A DNA stretch of 64,000 bases, taken from NCBI GenBank assembly GCA_037102815.1, contig BTPP01000004.1:2356001-2420000 (forward strand), given 5' to 3'. How positions within the stretch are numbered: the stretch's first letter is position 1; every line of letters begins with the position of its first letter. The position numbers and the translations under genes are program-made. The notes under the pieces were generated by a model. That model saw only the letters and a list, made by a program, of their open reading frames with translations, was not told where the DNA came from and ran no database searches. The DNA comes from Neurospora intermedia. Taxonomy: Eukaryota > Ascomycota > Sordariomycetes > Sordariales > Sordariaceae. Below are positions 44,482-58,318 of this stretch, piece after piece.

Positions 44482-45880
44482 CTTGAGCGGGGACTGTTCA
44501 AACTCGTAGGGCAATAAGGCAAGGGGCTATAGATCGGTGGGCAGGTTCATGTTAGGCGTCGCGCGCGGTAGAAGACGGTCGCCTTGGGTTGGTTCAGTTG
44601 TTGTCCGAGTCCCCGAGCAAAGAAGAAAAGTTGGTACTCGTGGCGTTCCTATCGAGGCTTGGATGAGGGCAGAAGTCCCACACGATGCGGGCGGGTGGCC
44701 GATGATGTCGTCGTTTCGTGCAGTGGAACGCGTGAGGTCAAAGGACGGCAAGTGGAAAGGGAACCGAGCTTGTGAAACGGGCCTGTGGAGGCTGCCAGTG
44801 ATCGGCCTTTGTGGAGAACCTCAAGGGACCGTGGGCTGGAAGGAACTTGGCGCCCCACATTTCCTGCAGTCAACTGCAGGTCTGCAGCGCTCAGGAACCA
44901 ACACCTTAACAGGTTTAGCGTGCTTCGCAAAGCAATTCATTCGCCATTCTTCAGGGTCCATGAGTTCTTGTTCTTCTCTTCCCAGATTTGGTACGTCGGT
45001 ATTTATACTGCACTAGCAACTAAATCTGATAGCTGGAAACTCAGATATTTTGGTTTTTCTACCTCCAGTTTTGGCTCCCTTGATAGGTAGTTGACAGATG
45101 GTTCAAAGTTGGTTGGTTCCGCAAGTGACCAAGCAAGCCAAGGAAAGACTGCTGTTCCCCCAACCCATTATTGACAGTTATGCCGTGTAGATCCCCCCAC
45201 TGGGTTATTGTCATGATTGCCTCAGTTGTTCGTGGTGTTCGGTCTTCGAAGCACGGTCCGTGTAGTTGACTGTTTGTGGATTTTCCTCCTTTAAAAGGAT
45301 CCCGGTTTATATTATCTGCCTACCTAGGTAGCTGACCACCCCACCCTCAGAACTTCGACTGTACAATCCAGTACTGGTTTGTTTGTTAGTTCGAGACCTC
45401 GTATCAGCTTTCCTATGCGTTTTCATAGCTAATTAATGCGTGATCTTACCTTGAATACGGCATTTGTAATATTCAAAATGCCATATCAAGTTGTAGGTAC
45501 CAATGCCTTTTGTCATTTATATTAACTATTTTGATCTATTCTTGTAAGGTTTAGGACTATCAGGGATAGATTTCGTCTAGTGTAGAGTACTGTACTACAG
45601 TACCTAGTGTACGTACTGACCTAACAAACAAACCAGTCCTGGACTGTACTTCTCGCTAATGATATAAAGATGTAAATGAAAAAAAAACAAGAACCGGAAA
45701 GAGCAAGAAACGAAATGCAAAGCAAACGATAGCATATCTAGGGGACGGTGAATGGGGGCATTAGAAAATATGGGTCCGATCACGTGCCAAGTGATTTTCT
45801 GTACCTCCTCTGTAACAACCTGTAATTACGCCCGCGAATAGCCGTTAATACCCGACATCTTTGCAAGGCTACTAATTAGT
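44482..45880. other. Upstream region of the ING-family gene and transition zone
   Basis: About 1.4 kb with no supported gene. It includes the ING-family promoter, a CCTACCTAGGTAG palindrome (about 45,322), and a GTAC-palindrome cluster at about 45,588-45,650 (CTGTACTACAGTACC, GTACGTACTG). GC content falls toward the right. Confidence 0.45.
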
Positions 45881-45937
45881 ATTAGGGTTAATTAGGGTTA
45901 GTTAAGGTTAGTTAGGGTTAATTAGGGTTAGGGTTAG
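45881..45937 (+). repeat. Degenerate interstitial telomere-like array
   Basis: Five exact TTAGGG hexamers plus variants, mostly in a 10-bp register (TTAGGGTTAA / TTAGGGTTAG), ending TTAGGGTTAGGGTTAG. The G-rich strand reads left to right, the orientation of a chromosome end pointing right. It lies about 35 bp before the first fossil LTR and marks the start of RIP-type DNA. Confidence 0.8.
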
Positions 45938-45971
45938 CTCCAGGGGTATAGGGGGCCGGTAAGAGGCCCCC

Positions 45972-47035
45972 TGTTACGGTTCGCTGGGTTTGCTCAGAAA
46001 CTCCAAATATCCTTAATATAATTAATAATATTAAAGTAAGAAAGCGAGATGTAGAAGGAAGTTCAACGGCCAATGGCCGGCCCAGTTAGGGATCCTTTTA
46101 TACAAGGACTCTAGTCTAGGCAGGGATCCACCCTAGTTTGTAAGGGTGGGTCCTACTTCCCGCGGGCCGCCTACTAATAGTAATCGGCTAGCTTGCACCC
46201 GACCGTAGCACTGGGTATGCCCCGGCCGTAGCACCGGATTGGGTATATCTTAATTGAGTTATACTAGCCTAGTACCCTACTCTATAGCTAATTGTATATA
46301 TCCGGTAATAAGTCCTAGCTTATATATAAAAAGACTACTATCCTTAATAGTATTTCAATCCTTCCTTTTTCTAGTGCTCCTCCTTATAGCTTCCTTATTA
46401 CCCTTAATTCGGCTACCGCGCCTTTCTTAATACTTAGTAATTAAACGTAGGGTATTTTTGAACTACTCTTCCGTTTACTATTTATTATCTTCGTTACTAT
46501 ATTCCTTCCACTTAATTTAGTACTTTATTTTCCCTCCTTTTAACTCCTTATAAGTGACTAATCTTTCTACCTCGTACTGTAGACTTAATTCGGGTTTAAA
46601 GTCTTCCTATAAATCTTCGATTGGTCCCGGGGGCGGGGGAGCGTATTGGAAAGGATCTTTCTCGTAGAGAGTTTTCTTAAAATATATAATTAAAATAACC
46701 GGGTAAATCCCTTTTATAGTATAAGGAAGGTCTAGTTTGAAAGTTAATTCTCTAACCTTTTTAATAACTTTAAATAGACCGATATATTATTAGGAAAATT
46801 TCCGAAATAGACGATAGCGTAAATAATATCCGTAATATAACTTTAGAAAAACTTTATCTCTAACTTTAATATTTATAGGCTTACAATTAGGATTATAGTA
46901 TCGTTTAGCCTTTATAGCAGTAAAATCTAAAGCGAGTTTAACTTCCTTACAAATATAATTTTATAGTACGGGGTTGTACTCCTACAATGAAGTAGGGTTG
47001 TTAAGGGACTTTAATTATTATACGAAAATGTACTT
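45972..47035 (-). mobile_element. Ty3/Gypsy LTR retrotransposon fossil, 3' part
   Basis: An LTR at 45,972-46,310 (starts TGTTACGG, ends in a degraded GTAACA-type terminus) is followed by a minus-strand region at about 46,500-47,000. That region resembles the end of Gypsy pol: integrase C-terminal GPY/F-like and chromo-like segments. The rest of the element is not found next to it. It is old, heavily RIP-mutated and broken in many places. The right boundary is approximate. Confidence 0.65.
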
Positions 47036-49928
47036 TATAAATAATAATAATAGAGAATAATAGCGTAAGCAACTAGTTGCTAGACAGAGCAACAGTACGT
47101 AACGATTAACGATAGTCTTATTAAAGGAAATTGAAAATAAGACCTATCGTAAACCTCAACTTAGGACCTCGTATACAACTTCACTAAATATAAACAAAAT
47201 AAATATAAGGTTAGTATAATATAAATTAATAATCCGTTAACCTTAATAGAGGTTGACGGGATAAATACTCTTATATAATAAACTATACGCTCTAACGAGT
47301 AGCTACTATAATAAAATAAAGTATTTAAGTATCTACTAAGAATACCCTATAATATCTCCCCCTCAATAAAAGGAGAAGAATGCTTACTATTTATATAATA
47401 TTATTAAATTTAATTATATATATAAAAAATCCGGTTATTTATTAGAATCTCTATCTATTTACCTATATTTAAATTAGCCAATAAATATAAGAATGTACGC
47501 CTACCCGAATAAAATATATAGTTTAATAACTTAGTACCGATCCCTTAGTAACTATATCTGCGACGAGGCAAGCGATTGTTAAACTTATCCTCCTCTATTT
47601 CGTTATTTTCGTCTATATAATATATATTTTAACGGGAACGCTTGCGTCCTAGTAGGGAGTCCTCCTACTCTTAATTAGTAGGAAGGTAGCTATAGCGAAG
47701 AGAGCGGATAGAAGATAAGGTATCGAAGCGAAAATTTAAACGAACTAATATAATATAAAATTTATTAAACAATCCGGTTAAACCGGGTATAAGCTAAGGC
47801 GAAAGGTTGCTAGAATAAATATTATAAGGAATAGTAATACTAAGAAGAGTATCGGGTATATAAATTTTATTAGTAAACGAAATTATAAAATAATATCGGA
47901 TATATAACTCTTACACTTTTCTAAATTTAATATAAAGGGATATTAATTCTACTTATATCGTTTATATAATTCTTCTCTAATATTCGTTGGAAACCGCTAA
48001 TACTATAGTCTACTTTTCCGAAGCGTTCGCTAATATTCCTTCAATTTCTTTACAAAAAATAAAATTAATAAATATTATAGGTTCTCTACCAATTTTAATA
48101 GTATAATCGACTACCTTCTTAACTATAGGAAGTTTATTTAAAACCGATTTAACGGGTACTACCTAAGTATAATAAAGATAATTAAATCTACCTAATAGAC
48201 TACTAATCTATTTAGGAAATTTAATACCGTAATTAGAATATTAAATAATAAGTAATATCGCTTTTAAAGGAATATAATTAGTAAAATTAATATTGCTATT
48301 ATATTTCTTATTAAAAGTAAGGTTAAAAGTTGCCTTAATATTACGAACCAACTTATATTACGAAAAAGAGTAATTACCGGCGAACTATCTCTTATACTCC
48401 TCCTTATTCTCTATATATATTTTAATAATCTTTTTAATTTCTATATATAGCTTTTAATCGACCTCAACGCTAAAATTAATACAATTTTTATTATAATTAG
48501 TAAAGGTATTAATAAAGGTCGGATATATTTTTCCTTTATTATTATTCTTACTAATAATAGCCAAGTAGAATTGTATAATTCGGGTTAGAGTTTTACGTAC
48601 TTTTTTCGGAATTATTTTAATAGTTAGGGTTTTAGTACGAAATAAAATAGAAGCTAGTTTAACTATTAATTATAAAACTTTACGAGCTTTACTAATTAAT
48701 TAAACAATCTCCCTATACTCCTAAATTTTAGAAAAATCGAAATTACTACTCCTAATAATACAATTATTAGGGTAAACCGTATAGAGAGCCGGTAGGAAGC
48801 GCGCTTAGAAGTATTCGCTAGTAATAACGAACTCCTTTATATATCCTTTTCTAAAGATAGTATTACCGAATTTAATTACTATTATATAAACTAGGTCGAA
48901 CTTTCTATTAAAATACAATTCCCAAATTTAAATATTATTAAAACTAGTAATAGTATTAGATACCTATTCCTACTAGGGTCTATAGTAATTATTAAGAATT
49001 AAATCCTTAGAAAGTCCGTTTAATAAAAATATAAGCGTAAAGTAAGTAAAATTACCCTCGATAGAATATAAAATTACTATATTTAAATCGATTAATTCGT
49101 TTGTACGATCGATAGTATTATACAAAACGGAGTACAATTTATTTTTATATAATATAAAGAAATAATTAACGATTAAAATTAGTATTATACGTTTACTATT
49201 ATCTATTTTTTTAGGGTTATATATTAGAACGCTTTAAGTAATGCCAAAAAATTTACTAGGGAAACGAATAAGCGGATTATAGGAGGTACAATCTTAATTA
49301 AAATTATTAAATATATTAACAATATACTTATAGTAGATATAATTAAAGAATTATCCGAACGGAATTATATTTATTTATTCAATAAGGTTAGTTATAAAAT
49401 TAAATAGTACAATATATATATTATTAATTTCTAAACTAATAATCTTATTAAAAATATTATTAATAGTATAATAGTTAAAGTATTTTACCGTATTAGCCAA
49501 TATACCGAACCGGAGGTTATATTCGAACAATTACAGGGCGAACTACCGGTCTATAGTAAGACTATATAGGTTATTATTATAATTAGAACCGTTAATTTAA
49601 TTATTAAAAGTTATAATCGAATTATTAACCGGCGGCGGGGACTCTATAGTAATATTAGCTATTTTAATATACTAATATTATAATTAGCGAACGTAGGATA
49701 AAGAAGATTAATAAATAACGATTAATCTAATAAAATTGCTATATAAAGGAAATTATAGTAGAGTTAAGTATTATAAGGATAGGGTAGGTAATAATAAAAT
49801 TGCTAGGGTAAGAAGGAGAAAGTATAAAAGTAGCTAAATAATTTTAATTCTTTTAAAAATTATATATATATACTAAAATTCTTCCTTCACTAATACCTAC
49901 CTACTAGGGCCGTTTACTATATATAACT
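47036..49928 (-). mobile_element. Unclassified LTR-like retroelement fossil
   Basis: A purine tract (GAGGGGGAGA on the minus strand, at about 47,353-47,365) followed by a TATTATAGGG start looks like a polypurine tract beside a 3' LTR. The interior to about 49,700 carries one long degraded minus-strand coding region without a recognisable reverse transcriptase; a Gag-like origin is possible. No matching second LTR was found by eye. It is old and RIP-degraded with many breaks; boundaries are uncertain. Confidence 0.35.
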
Positions 49929-51050
49929 GTAGTGGTTAATACCTTCGTACGATTATATATACCTACCCAATTGAAATAGAAAATGTTTTAATTAAAATTA
50001 TAAGTAGCGTATAATATATTATCTTGTATACTATTAATAATAGGCTTATTTCTACTTGGGCGTACTTTTAAATAGACTTTTAGAAATTTTGACGGAAAAT
50101 AACGGAAAATATAATTTCTTACGGGAATATACAAATAAAGAAGTAAATAAAATTTAGAATAAAGGAAAAAGCTTTTCAAACCCTTATAGTTTCTAGTAAC
50201 TTCCCCCCTTTTAACGAGAAAAATAGTTACTTCTATCGTCAATTTTAACGACGTATCTATTAAAGTATACTATCGATATACTATACTACCCTCCTTCGAT
50301 TGCCTTAGAATAGTAAGTCTAATAGATATTTTATATTGAATTCTTCTACTAACTCCCTCAAATTCCTTATAAATTCACTATACAATTCCTATATATTATT
50401 TTTATTTTAATATTTAATTTATTTGATTAAATATTGTATATTTAACGGTCCTTAACTTTTAGTAATAAAATTTTCAATTTCCTATTCCTCCTATCCGTCT
50501 ACTTTAACCGGCAATAGTAGTAGAACTTTGCAATTAAATAAATCGGGGCCTTATACTAGTTTATAAAAATGTACTACGGATATAATTAGATAAGTATATT
50601 AAATATTAAGTAAATTAAATCTATAAACTAGTAGGCCAACTTTCTTAAGGATCCGATAGGGGCCTATTCTCTCTACTAACTACTTCTTCTTTAGACTCCT
50701 AAGCAAATAATAACTTTTATTTAAATATAAATAAACTTTATCACTTATATCGAACGTTATCAGAAAATATTTAGAATTATATCATTCCTTAATAGCTATC
50801 CTAGCCCAATTAATAAGCTCTACAACTTCGAATTAATATTCTTAACGGATAATAACTAAAAATTCCGCCGTAGTAGCTTCCTAATTATCCGGTATAAATA
50901 AATCGAAGGCTACCTATAGTTTAAAGCTATATATTAATTTATTTAACAATAATCCAATAATAGATTAAATAGTATTATTCAAATTATACTACAATATTAT
51001 TAATATTAATGTTTAAAGAACTACGCTCGTTATATACTATATATAAATAG

Positions 51051-51303
51051 TATTACGGGGCAAGGCCAAAGGTAGGGGGTAGGTTGGATATGCGTAGTTG
51101 TACGAAGAGAGGGAAAGAGAGGTGTGCGCAGGTCTAGCAATATAGGGTAAGGCATAAAAGCTATACCCAGAGCTCAGACCAGTCGCACATACATACGCAC
51201 GTAATGTGCCGTTGGCTAATAGCAGCAATAGTACAGCACAAAGCTTAATTGCCTATAGTAGGAGCCGTACGTATGTAAGGTAATTATAGTTAATCCTATA
51301 ATA
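51051..51303 (-). repeat. LTR of nested Gypsy fossil (3' LTR in element orientation)
   Basis: 253 bp, aligned end to end without gaps to the copy at 58,319-58,571. By eye there are roughly 30 differences, all transitions. Confidence 0.9.
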
Positions 51304-54300
51304 TTACCTCCCTATAAAAGAAGTTCTAAAGCTTCAAAATCTATATATATATAAAATAATAAATTATTCTTCAATCTCCGTCCTCCAGCTCCTCTACCTA
51401 CGAATAAAACCCCCCGGTCTCGAACTTCCTAGTCCTTCTTATATCCCTAAACTCCTCCGCGGTCTAATTATTATTACCCTACTAGTAGGTCCCTACCTCT
51501 AACCTATCCTCTACATTCTTCGTAAGGAGCCTCTTCTTTTACTATATTTCCGACAACTTCCTAAAAATCTTCTTAAAAGCCTTATTTAACTTCTTTATAT
51601 CTTTTTCGAATAATACTTCTAACTCGTATAGGGTAACTACAATTATCGAGGCTAACCTCTATACCTAAACCTATCACTCGGTTGTAATATTTGTAATAAT
51701 AATATTAATTTACTTCCTTAAATTGGTAATACGTTTAAAGTATTTCGGGGGTAGAGGCGGGGTTAGGGCCCGAGGTACCTAGGGCGTATAGGGTACTAAA
51801 ATTAGTATTAAAGTCTATTCTTATAGAAAAGCCGTAATCTCCGGCTATTATTTAACCTTTAATAGGATAGGCACCTTAGGGTAATTACTATAGAAGGTAA
51901 TAATAGCCTTCCTTATATTAATTATATTAATAATTAATTCCTTAGTAGGGTTATAGTAAATCTATACTACTATATAGAACTAATAGTAATTACCCCCCCG
52001 TTATTTATAATTAAGGAGTTCGTTGAATTTCTATTCTAATACCTCCTCGTAATTATCAATTCTAATTATTATTCTACCTTCGTTAGTATATATATCCCCT
52101 TAGACGGCGGTTTAATTAAGTAAGCCTTCTTTATAAAGTTTAACTATAGAAATATAGAATATTAAGGAGTACTGTATATTAGCGGGTAAAATAAGTTTAA
52201 TGTTATAAAAGTACGCCTATTCTATTTTAAAGGGGCCTTCCTAATAAAGGTACAATTTATTATAAGGGCGGCTATTAGTTAAATTAATTATATTCAATAT
52301 AATTAAATCCTTAAAGTAATATTTTAATATATTAGAACGTTTCTTATTAGTATTAGCCTCGTAGCAATCTTATACCTTCTTTATCGAAATACGTATATAG
52401 TCCTAAATAGCCTCGAATTAAACTACTAATTTATAAGCCTTCAAATACTCCTTCTATTAAGTTAAAGAGAACTAGGATAGTATAATAGAGGATAATTTAA
52501 TACTTATCCGTAAATAAAAATTATAATTAGTAAAGAATAGAGTAACTCTTATAGTTTTTAAAACTATATTATTACTAGCGAACTCCGCTAATAATAACTA
52601 TTTAGCCTAATCCGTTTATACCCAATTTACAAAGACCTGTAAATATTATTCTATTTCTATATTAATACGTTCTATTTAGGTATTCGTTTAAAAGTAAAAA
52701 GTAGAATTCAATAGCCTCTTAATAGCTAGCTTTTTATAAATAATAGTCTAGAATAGGAATACGAATTAAGAGTCGCAATCCAATACTATAATATTAAAAA
52801 GGCCGTACAAGGTATAAATTCTATTAATAAAGTAATTAATTAGCTCCTTAGCCTCTATAGTTTCAATAATAATATAATACCGCATCTTAATTAGACGGTC
52901 TACTATAATAATAATATACTTAAACTTCTAGCCTAAGTATAGACTTTCTAAGAGGGGAGAAATATAATCGATGGAAATATCCTTCCAAGGAACGAAAGTA
53001 GTTAATATTAGTTTAAAGTAACTAACTTTAATTCTTCGTAATACTTTAATCTTTAAATAAATTAAATAACCCTTATAATAAACCTTTATAATTTCCGCTA
53101 TACCGGCCTAATACTAATACTTGTTCATCTATACCCAAATTTTATCTCTATTAGGGTGCCCTACTATTAGTAAAGAGTAAATACAATAAATTAATTATAA
53201 ATAAGTAACTATATTGTCCGGATTAATAAATACTCTTCCCTTATAATATACCTTACCTCCTATTATAAAATACTCTACAAATACCACCTTCAACTTCTTC
53301 TTAACGTAAGAGTACTATTCTAATTAGCTAGGGTCGTACAAGTAAATAACCGCCTCCTATATTAATATAGACTAAATATAGCTCTCTTTAATAATATTAT
53401 CTGTAAATTTATTTAATTCTTCGAAAGTATTTAACGCTAGTAGGAAAACCTCCTTATCGACGTCCAACTCCTTAATATTTATAGCCGATAAAGTCTCGAA
53501 ATAACCGTTTTTAAAACGGGCGGGGTCGATAAATTTATAATTCTTAATTTTCAAACGATAATTATCTATATCTAACGGTATATTCTCAAATTTCCTACTC
53601 AAAGCGTTAGGACGAAGGTTCTTCGAACCTAAGGTATAATAGATTAAAAAGTTAAAATAGGATAAGAATTATAACTATCGTATATAATATAGGGTTAACT
53701 ACTTATTTATAATAAAAGTCTTTAAATTCTTATAATTTATAATAATATTAAACGGCTATTATACTCCCTCTAACTCTAGTCTCTATTCCTTTAAAACCTT
53801 AATAATAATTAGTAACTCCTTATTATAAATATTATAATTACATTCCGCAATAATATATTTCGTTAAAAAGTAAGCTATAGGGTAGAATACTCTATCGTCA
53901 CCGTATTAAGAGAGCGTTCCTCTAAAAGCCTAATTAAAAGCGTCGGTTTCAACTACGGTCTTTTTAAACCAATTGTAAATATATAAAGTAAGTCCGCTAA
54001 TAAAAGCTACTTTCAATGTTTCGAAAGCGGACTATTAAACTATAGTCTATTCCTATTTAGTATTCCGCTTTATAAAATCGTATAAAAGTACGGCCATAAC
54101 TAAAAACCCTTTAATAAAACGCTAATAGAAATTAGTAAAGCCTAGGAAACTTTATAGGAATTTCTTAGAAGTAGGGAGTTACCAATTAATAATAGTCTTA
54201 ATCTTCTCAAAGTCCATTTCAATACCGCTAAATATAATAATTAACCCAAAATATTTAATCTTTTTAGTATAGAATTTGTATTTATTAATATCGATCTATA

Positions 54301-57300
54301 GGCCCGCCTTAACTAATTGTTCTAGAATATTATTAATATAGCGTTCGTAATTTACTTTATTATTAAAAAAAATTAAAATATTATTAAAATAAACAATTAT
54401 ATATACATTAAAAATATTATATAGAATATCGTTAATATAATTCTAAAAAGCGCCTAAGGCGCCTTATAGACCGAACGGACAAACCAGGGACTCAAAGAGC
54501 CTAAAATAGGTAATAAACGCCGTCAACTATTTATACCCCTCAATTACGCAAATATAATTAAAGGCGGCGATAATATTGAACTTAGTAAAAATCCTAATTC
54601 TATAAATAGTATTGAAGGTCTCCTTAATTAAAGGAAAGGGGTATCTACTCCTAAATGTAATATTATTAATACCTCTATAATTTATATAAATTCGGACTCT
54701 GCTACTTAATTTCTTTATAAAAAGGATTTAAGAAATGGCCTCTAACTAAAATAGGCGGATAAAACCGATCTTAAAATTATTATTAATCTATTTTTTAATA
54801 ATGCTCAATTCGTCGGGGTTAAAAAATTTAAATCGGGTATACAGCGTTTACTCGCCTAATTTCAATTTAATTTTAAAATTGTAGGAATAGTAAAGGAGAA
54901 TAACCGTAGCCTTCTTAAATCTAAATACATTAATATATTTTTAATATTAATTAAGAAACTTCTCTTTAATTTATATATTAATTTTAAGGGGCTTATTAGC
55001 CTTCTTATAGAATTTAATAACGTCCTCCTCAATAATTCTAACGAACTTAATAACCTCCTTATATCGTTGGGAATCTTCGTCCAATTTACTATTAAAGTAA
55101 ATTTCATTAACGATTTTAGCGGTACAAATAACGATTTTAAATCCCTTACTAGCGTAGACGTCGATCTAAAGGTAAAAGCGCCTACCTAACAACTTCTTAT
55201 ATTTAATTCTATTACCGGCTATAATCTCCTATATTATTTCCTTAATTAATATATTTAATAATAAATAACCTACCTATCCTATTCCTATCCCTACCCCTCT
55301 ATCGACAACGCCTTTATTATTTCCTTATTCCTTAAATTTTAGAATACTTTCCTCTACCTCTTTAACCTAAGCTTCCTCCTCCGCCTTAACCTCCTTTATA
55401 ATCTTACTAATCTCTGTATATAAAGTATAAAAAGTTCAAAGCTTATATATTTTATAAAACTAATTAAAATTAATTACTATTAAATTTTTAATATTTATTA
55501 AATTAATTAAATCGCTCGAATAATAAGTACGACGGACGGAGATATAATAGTCCGCGTTGGACCTCCGCCGGCTAGTAACGAAGCGGTAGACTGTAAGTCT
55601 AACCTTAAAAGCGGGGTCTATAATTAATAAGGTACTAAAGCGTACCTCGCGGGCCTTTAATTATATAAATTATTACTTCGTAGCGCGCTTCGCTTATTAA
55701 GTAATTAATAGACGGCCGGCGGTCTTAGGGTCGAAGTCTTTAATAATTATTAAGGTATAGTTATCTTCCCTATCCTCGAACATATCCCCTACTGTTAAAG
55801 CGGGGGGGGTAGTAATGTACTATAATACTTCGTAGCGTCTTATAAAGTCCTAAACCTTAAATATTTAACGAAGGAAAAAGAATAAATTAGCGGGTAAATA
55901 GTAGTTAGCGTATATCTCCGTAAATATAACCGAACCGTCCGGTTAAGATATTAAAGGGTTATAAAACTTAAACTATAATATACCTAAAATTACTAGGTAG
56001 TCTATTACTAAATTGTATATTAGTATTACAATTATTTTAATATAATATTCAATCTAAAAATAAACTTCGTAATAATAAATAATAAGGTCTTTAACTATGC
56101 CGTCGGCCAAATATAAAGCCTTTAGCTTAGGAAGCTTTAATAATAGAATAGTATAGTAAGTAATAAAATTATAATTAATAAAAACGAACGTTAAATACTT
56201 ACTATCAATTAAAGTGGTATATTTACTTTATTAATTATACAATTTATAAATAATATAAATAGAAAGGAGGATAGAATTATTATTATAATTATTTAAAATT
56301 AAATTCTTTAATTAAATTATTTTTAAATCTATTAAATTATTTATATCCCCCTCCTCTATTATTATTATAAATAATAACCTCTCTATGCAATTTAATAAGG
56401 AGGCTATATATTTCCCTTACCGTATTTAATAGTGGGGAGAGTTAGAGCGGCGGCCGGGGCGGCTACAGTAGTAGGAGTAGTAGCGGTAGTATTTCTAATA
56501 CCTATAGTATTAATATAGGCGCTGTTACTGTAGCTATTTTAGCTTATAGTAGGTCTACTACTATTACTACTATTATTACCTCCTCTATTATAATTATAAT
56601 TATAATAATTATAATCTCTCTCAACCCTAAGGATATTAGTATTAATACTATTATAATAATTAATAGCCTAATAACCCGGCTTACTACAATGCTTATATAA
56701 ATTATTCTATATATGGTAATTAATAATAGCCTTATTGATTATATATACTAAAGAAATATTAAAGGTAGATATAGCGTTTAGATCTATAGTACTACCGCCC
56801 TAATTAATAGTATATTTAAAGGCAGAACCGCTATTACTACCGTTAGAACCGGAGCCGGAACTACCGGAATTATTTTTATAGAATAGGACGGTAGTTTTAT
56901 TATACTAATTGTAATCTTCGAAATTAATATTAAATTTATAATATAAAATAAGTTACTTATTATAATTATTAAAAGTAAAGAACTCTTACTAGTAAGTAAT
57001 AGTATTACGGATTTCGTTAGTAACCTTCATCTTTAAATAATAAATCTTTATAGAATCGTTTAAATTATAATAGTCGATAAGAGTAATAAATTTATCTTCG
57101 AAGTTAAATTACTTCTAACCTTTAGATATCTTTAAAGTTTCGAAATTATAATATAATTCAAGGGTTAAATCTATACAATTATACTTAATATTAAAGTAAG
57201 CGAATAAAAGCTTACTAATCTTCTACTTCCACTCCTCTATATCGGCCTCCTTTAATATTGGTATAACCTAGGGAAATAAGGTATAAAAAGCGGCGCCTCC

Positions 57301-58318
57301 CAAGTATAATAAGACCTAAGTAAATTTATAGCGTTCGTCTTAACTGAAGTACTAAATATCTTAAAACTAATAAAATTCAATCTTCGTACATTAAATATAA
57401 TAAGATTTAATATATTTAACGGCCGTACTACCCTCGCTAATAAAGATATTAAAGTCCTTATTAATCCTTAACTTTAAAATAAATATAATAATATTATCGT
57501 CGTCTAACTTTAAGTCAAATTTAGGCAGGTCGATAGACTAGGGAGGATTAGAATCTATTATATCGGTCGGGTTCGTATACTAACGGAGGGACTTCCTAAA
57601 TTCTTTAATAGTATCGTTCTTTTTATAGAGGTTAGTAATATAATTCTTTCTAAATTAACTATTAACCTTATTAATAGTAGTAAATATAAAAATAATATTG
57701 GTTAATTTACTTTAAATAATAATAAATTATTTTTCGAAGTAGGCGACCTTATTATTAAAGTTGGTAATAATTATATTTTACTTTACTAATTACTCTGTAT
57801 TATTAGTAAATGTATCGTTAGTAATTATAATAAAAGAGTTCGTTTTAATAATATTCTAATAGATAAAACGAATAAAGGTAGTAATAATGTATAAGAAAGC
57901 GCAATAATTAGTAAATTTAGAAGCAATATCGAAATCGCCTTATTTAATTATAACGCCGGGGTTAGGGCTGCCGTTGAATAATTCTATAATATTCTCGAAA
58001 AACTATTCGTAGTAAGGGTCAATAATTGAGCCAATAATAGAAATAGCAACGTCTATGTCGGTAACGGACGATATTAATCAACTCAATTAATAAAGGATAG
58101 GGTACTACCTTATAATTAAGTAGGCGCACTACCTTATAAATGCCGGGGTATTGTAATATAATATAGTAATATTAGTTCAAAGTCGAATTTAATAACGCAA
58201 TACAACCGGGACTATCGTAATACGAAAATTAATTGTAAATTCGTTGGAAATACTTATAATAGTAGTAATTAAATAAATAAAATTATATACTCGCAGTATA
58301 ATAGTAGGTACAATTAAC

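Noticed and set aside
45972-46310. Solo LTR
   Set aside because: The bases flanking this LTR do not form a target duplication, and Gypsy pol-like sequence continues directly to its right, so it is better read as one end of a larger fossil.
49988-50242. 84-codon AT-rich open frame
   Set aside because: It lies in the presumed LTR region of a RIP-degraded fossil, with AT-driven composition; not a host gene.
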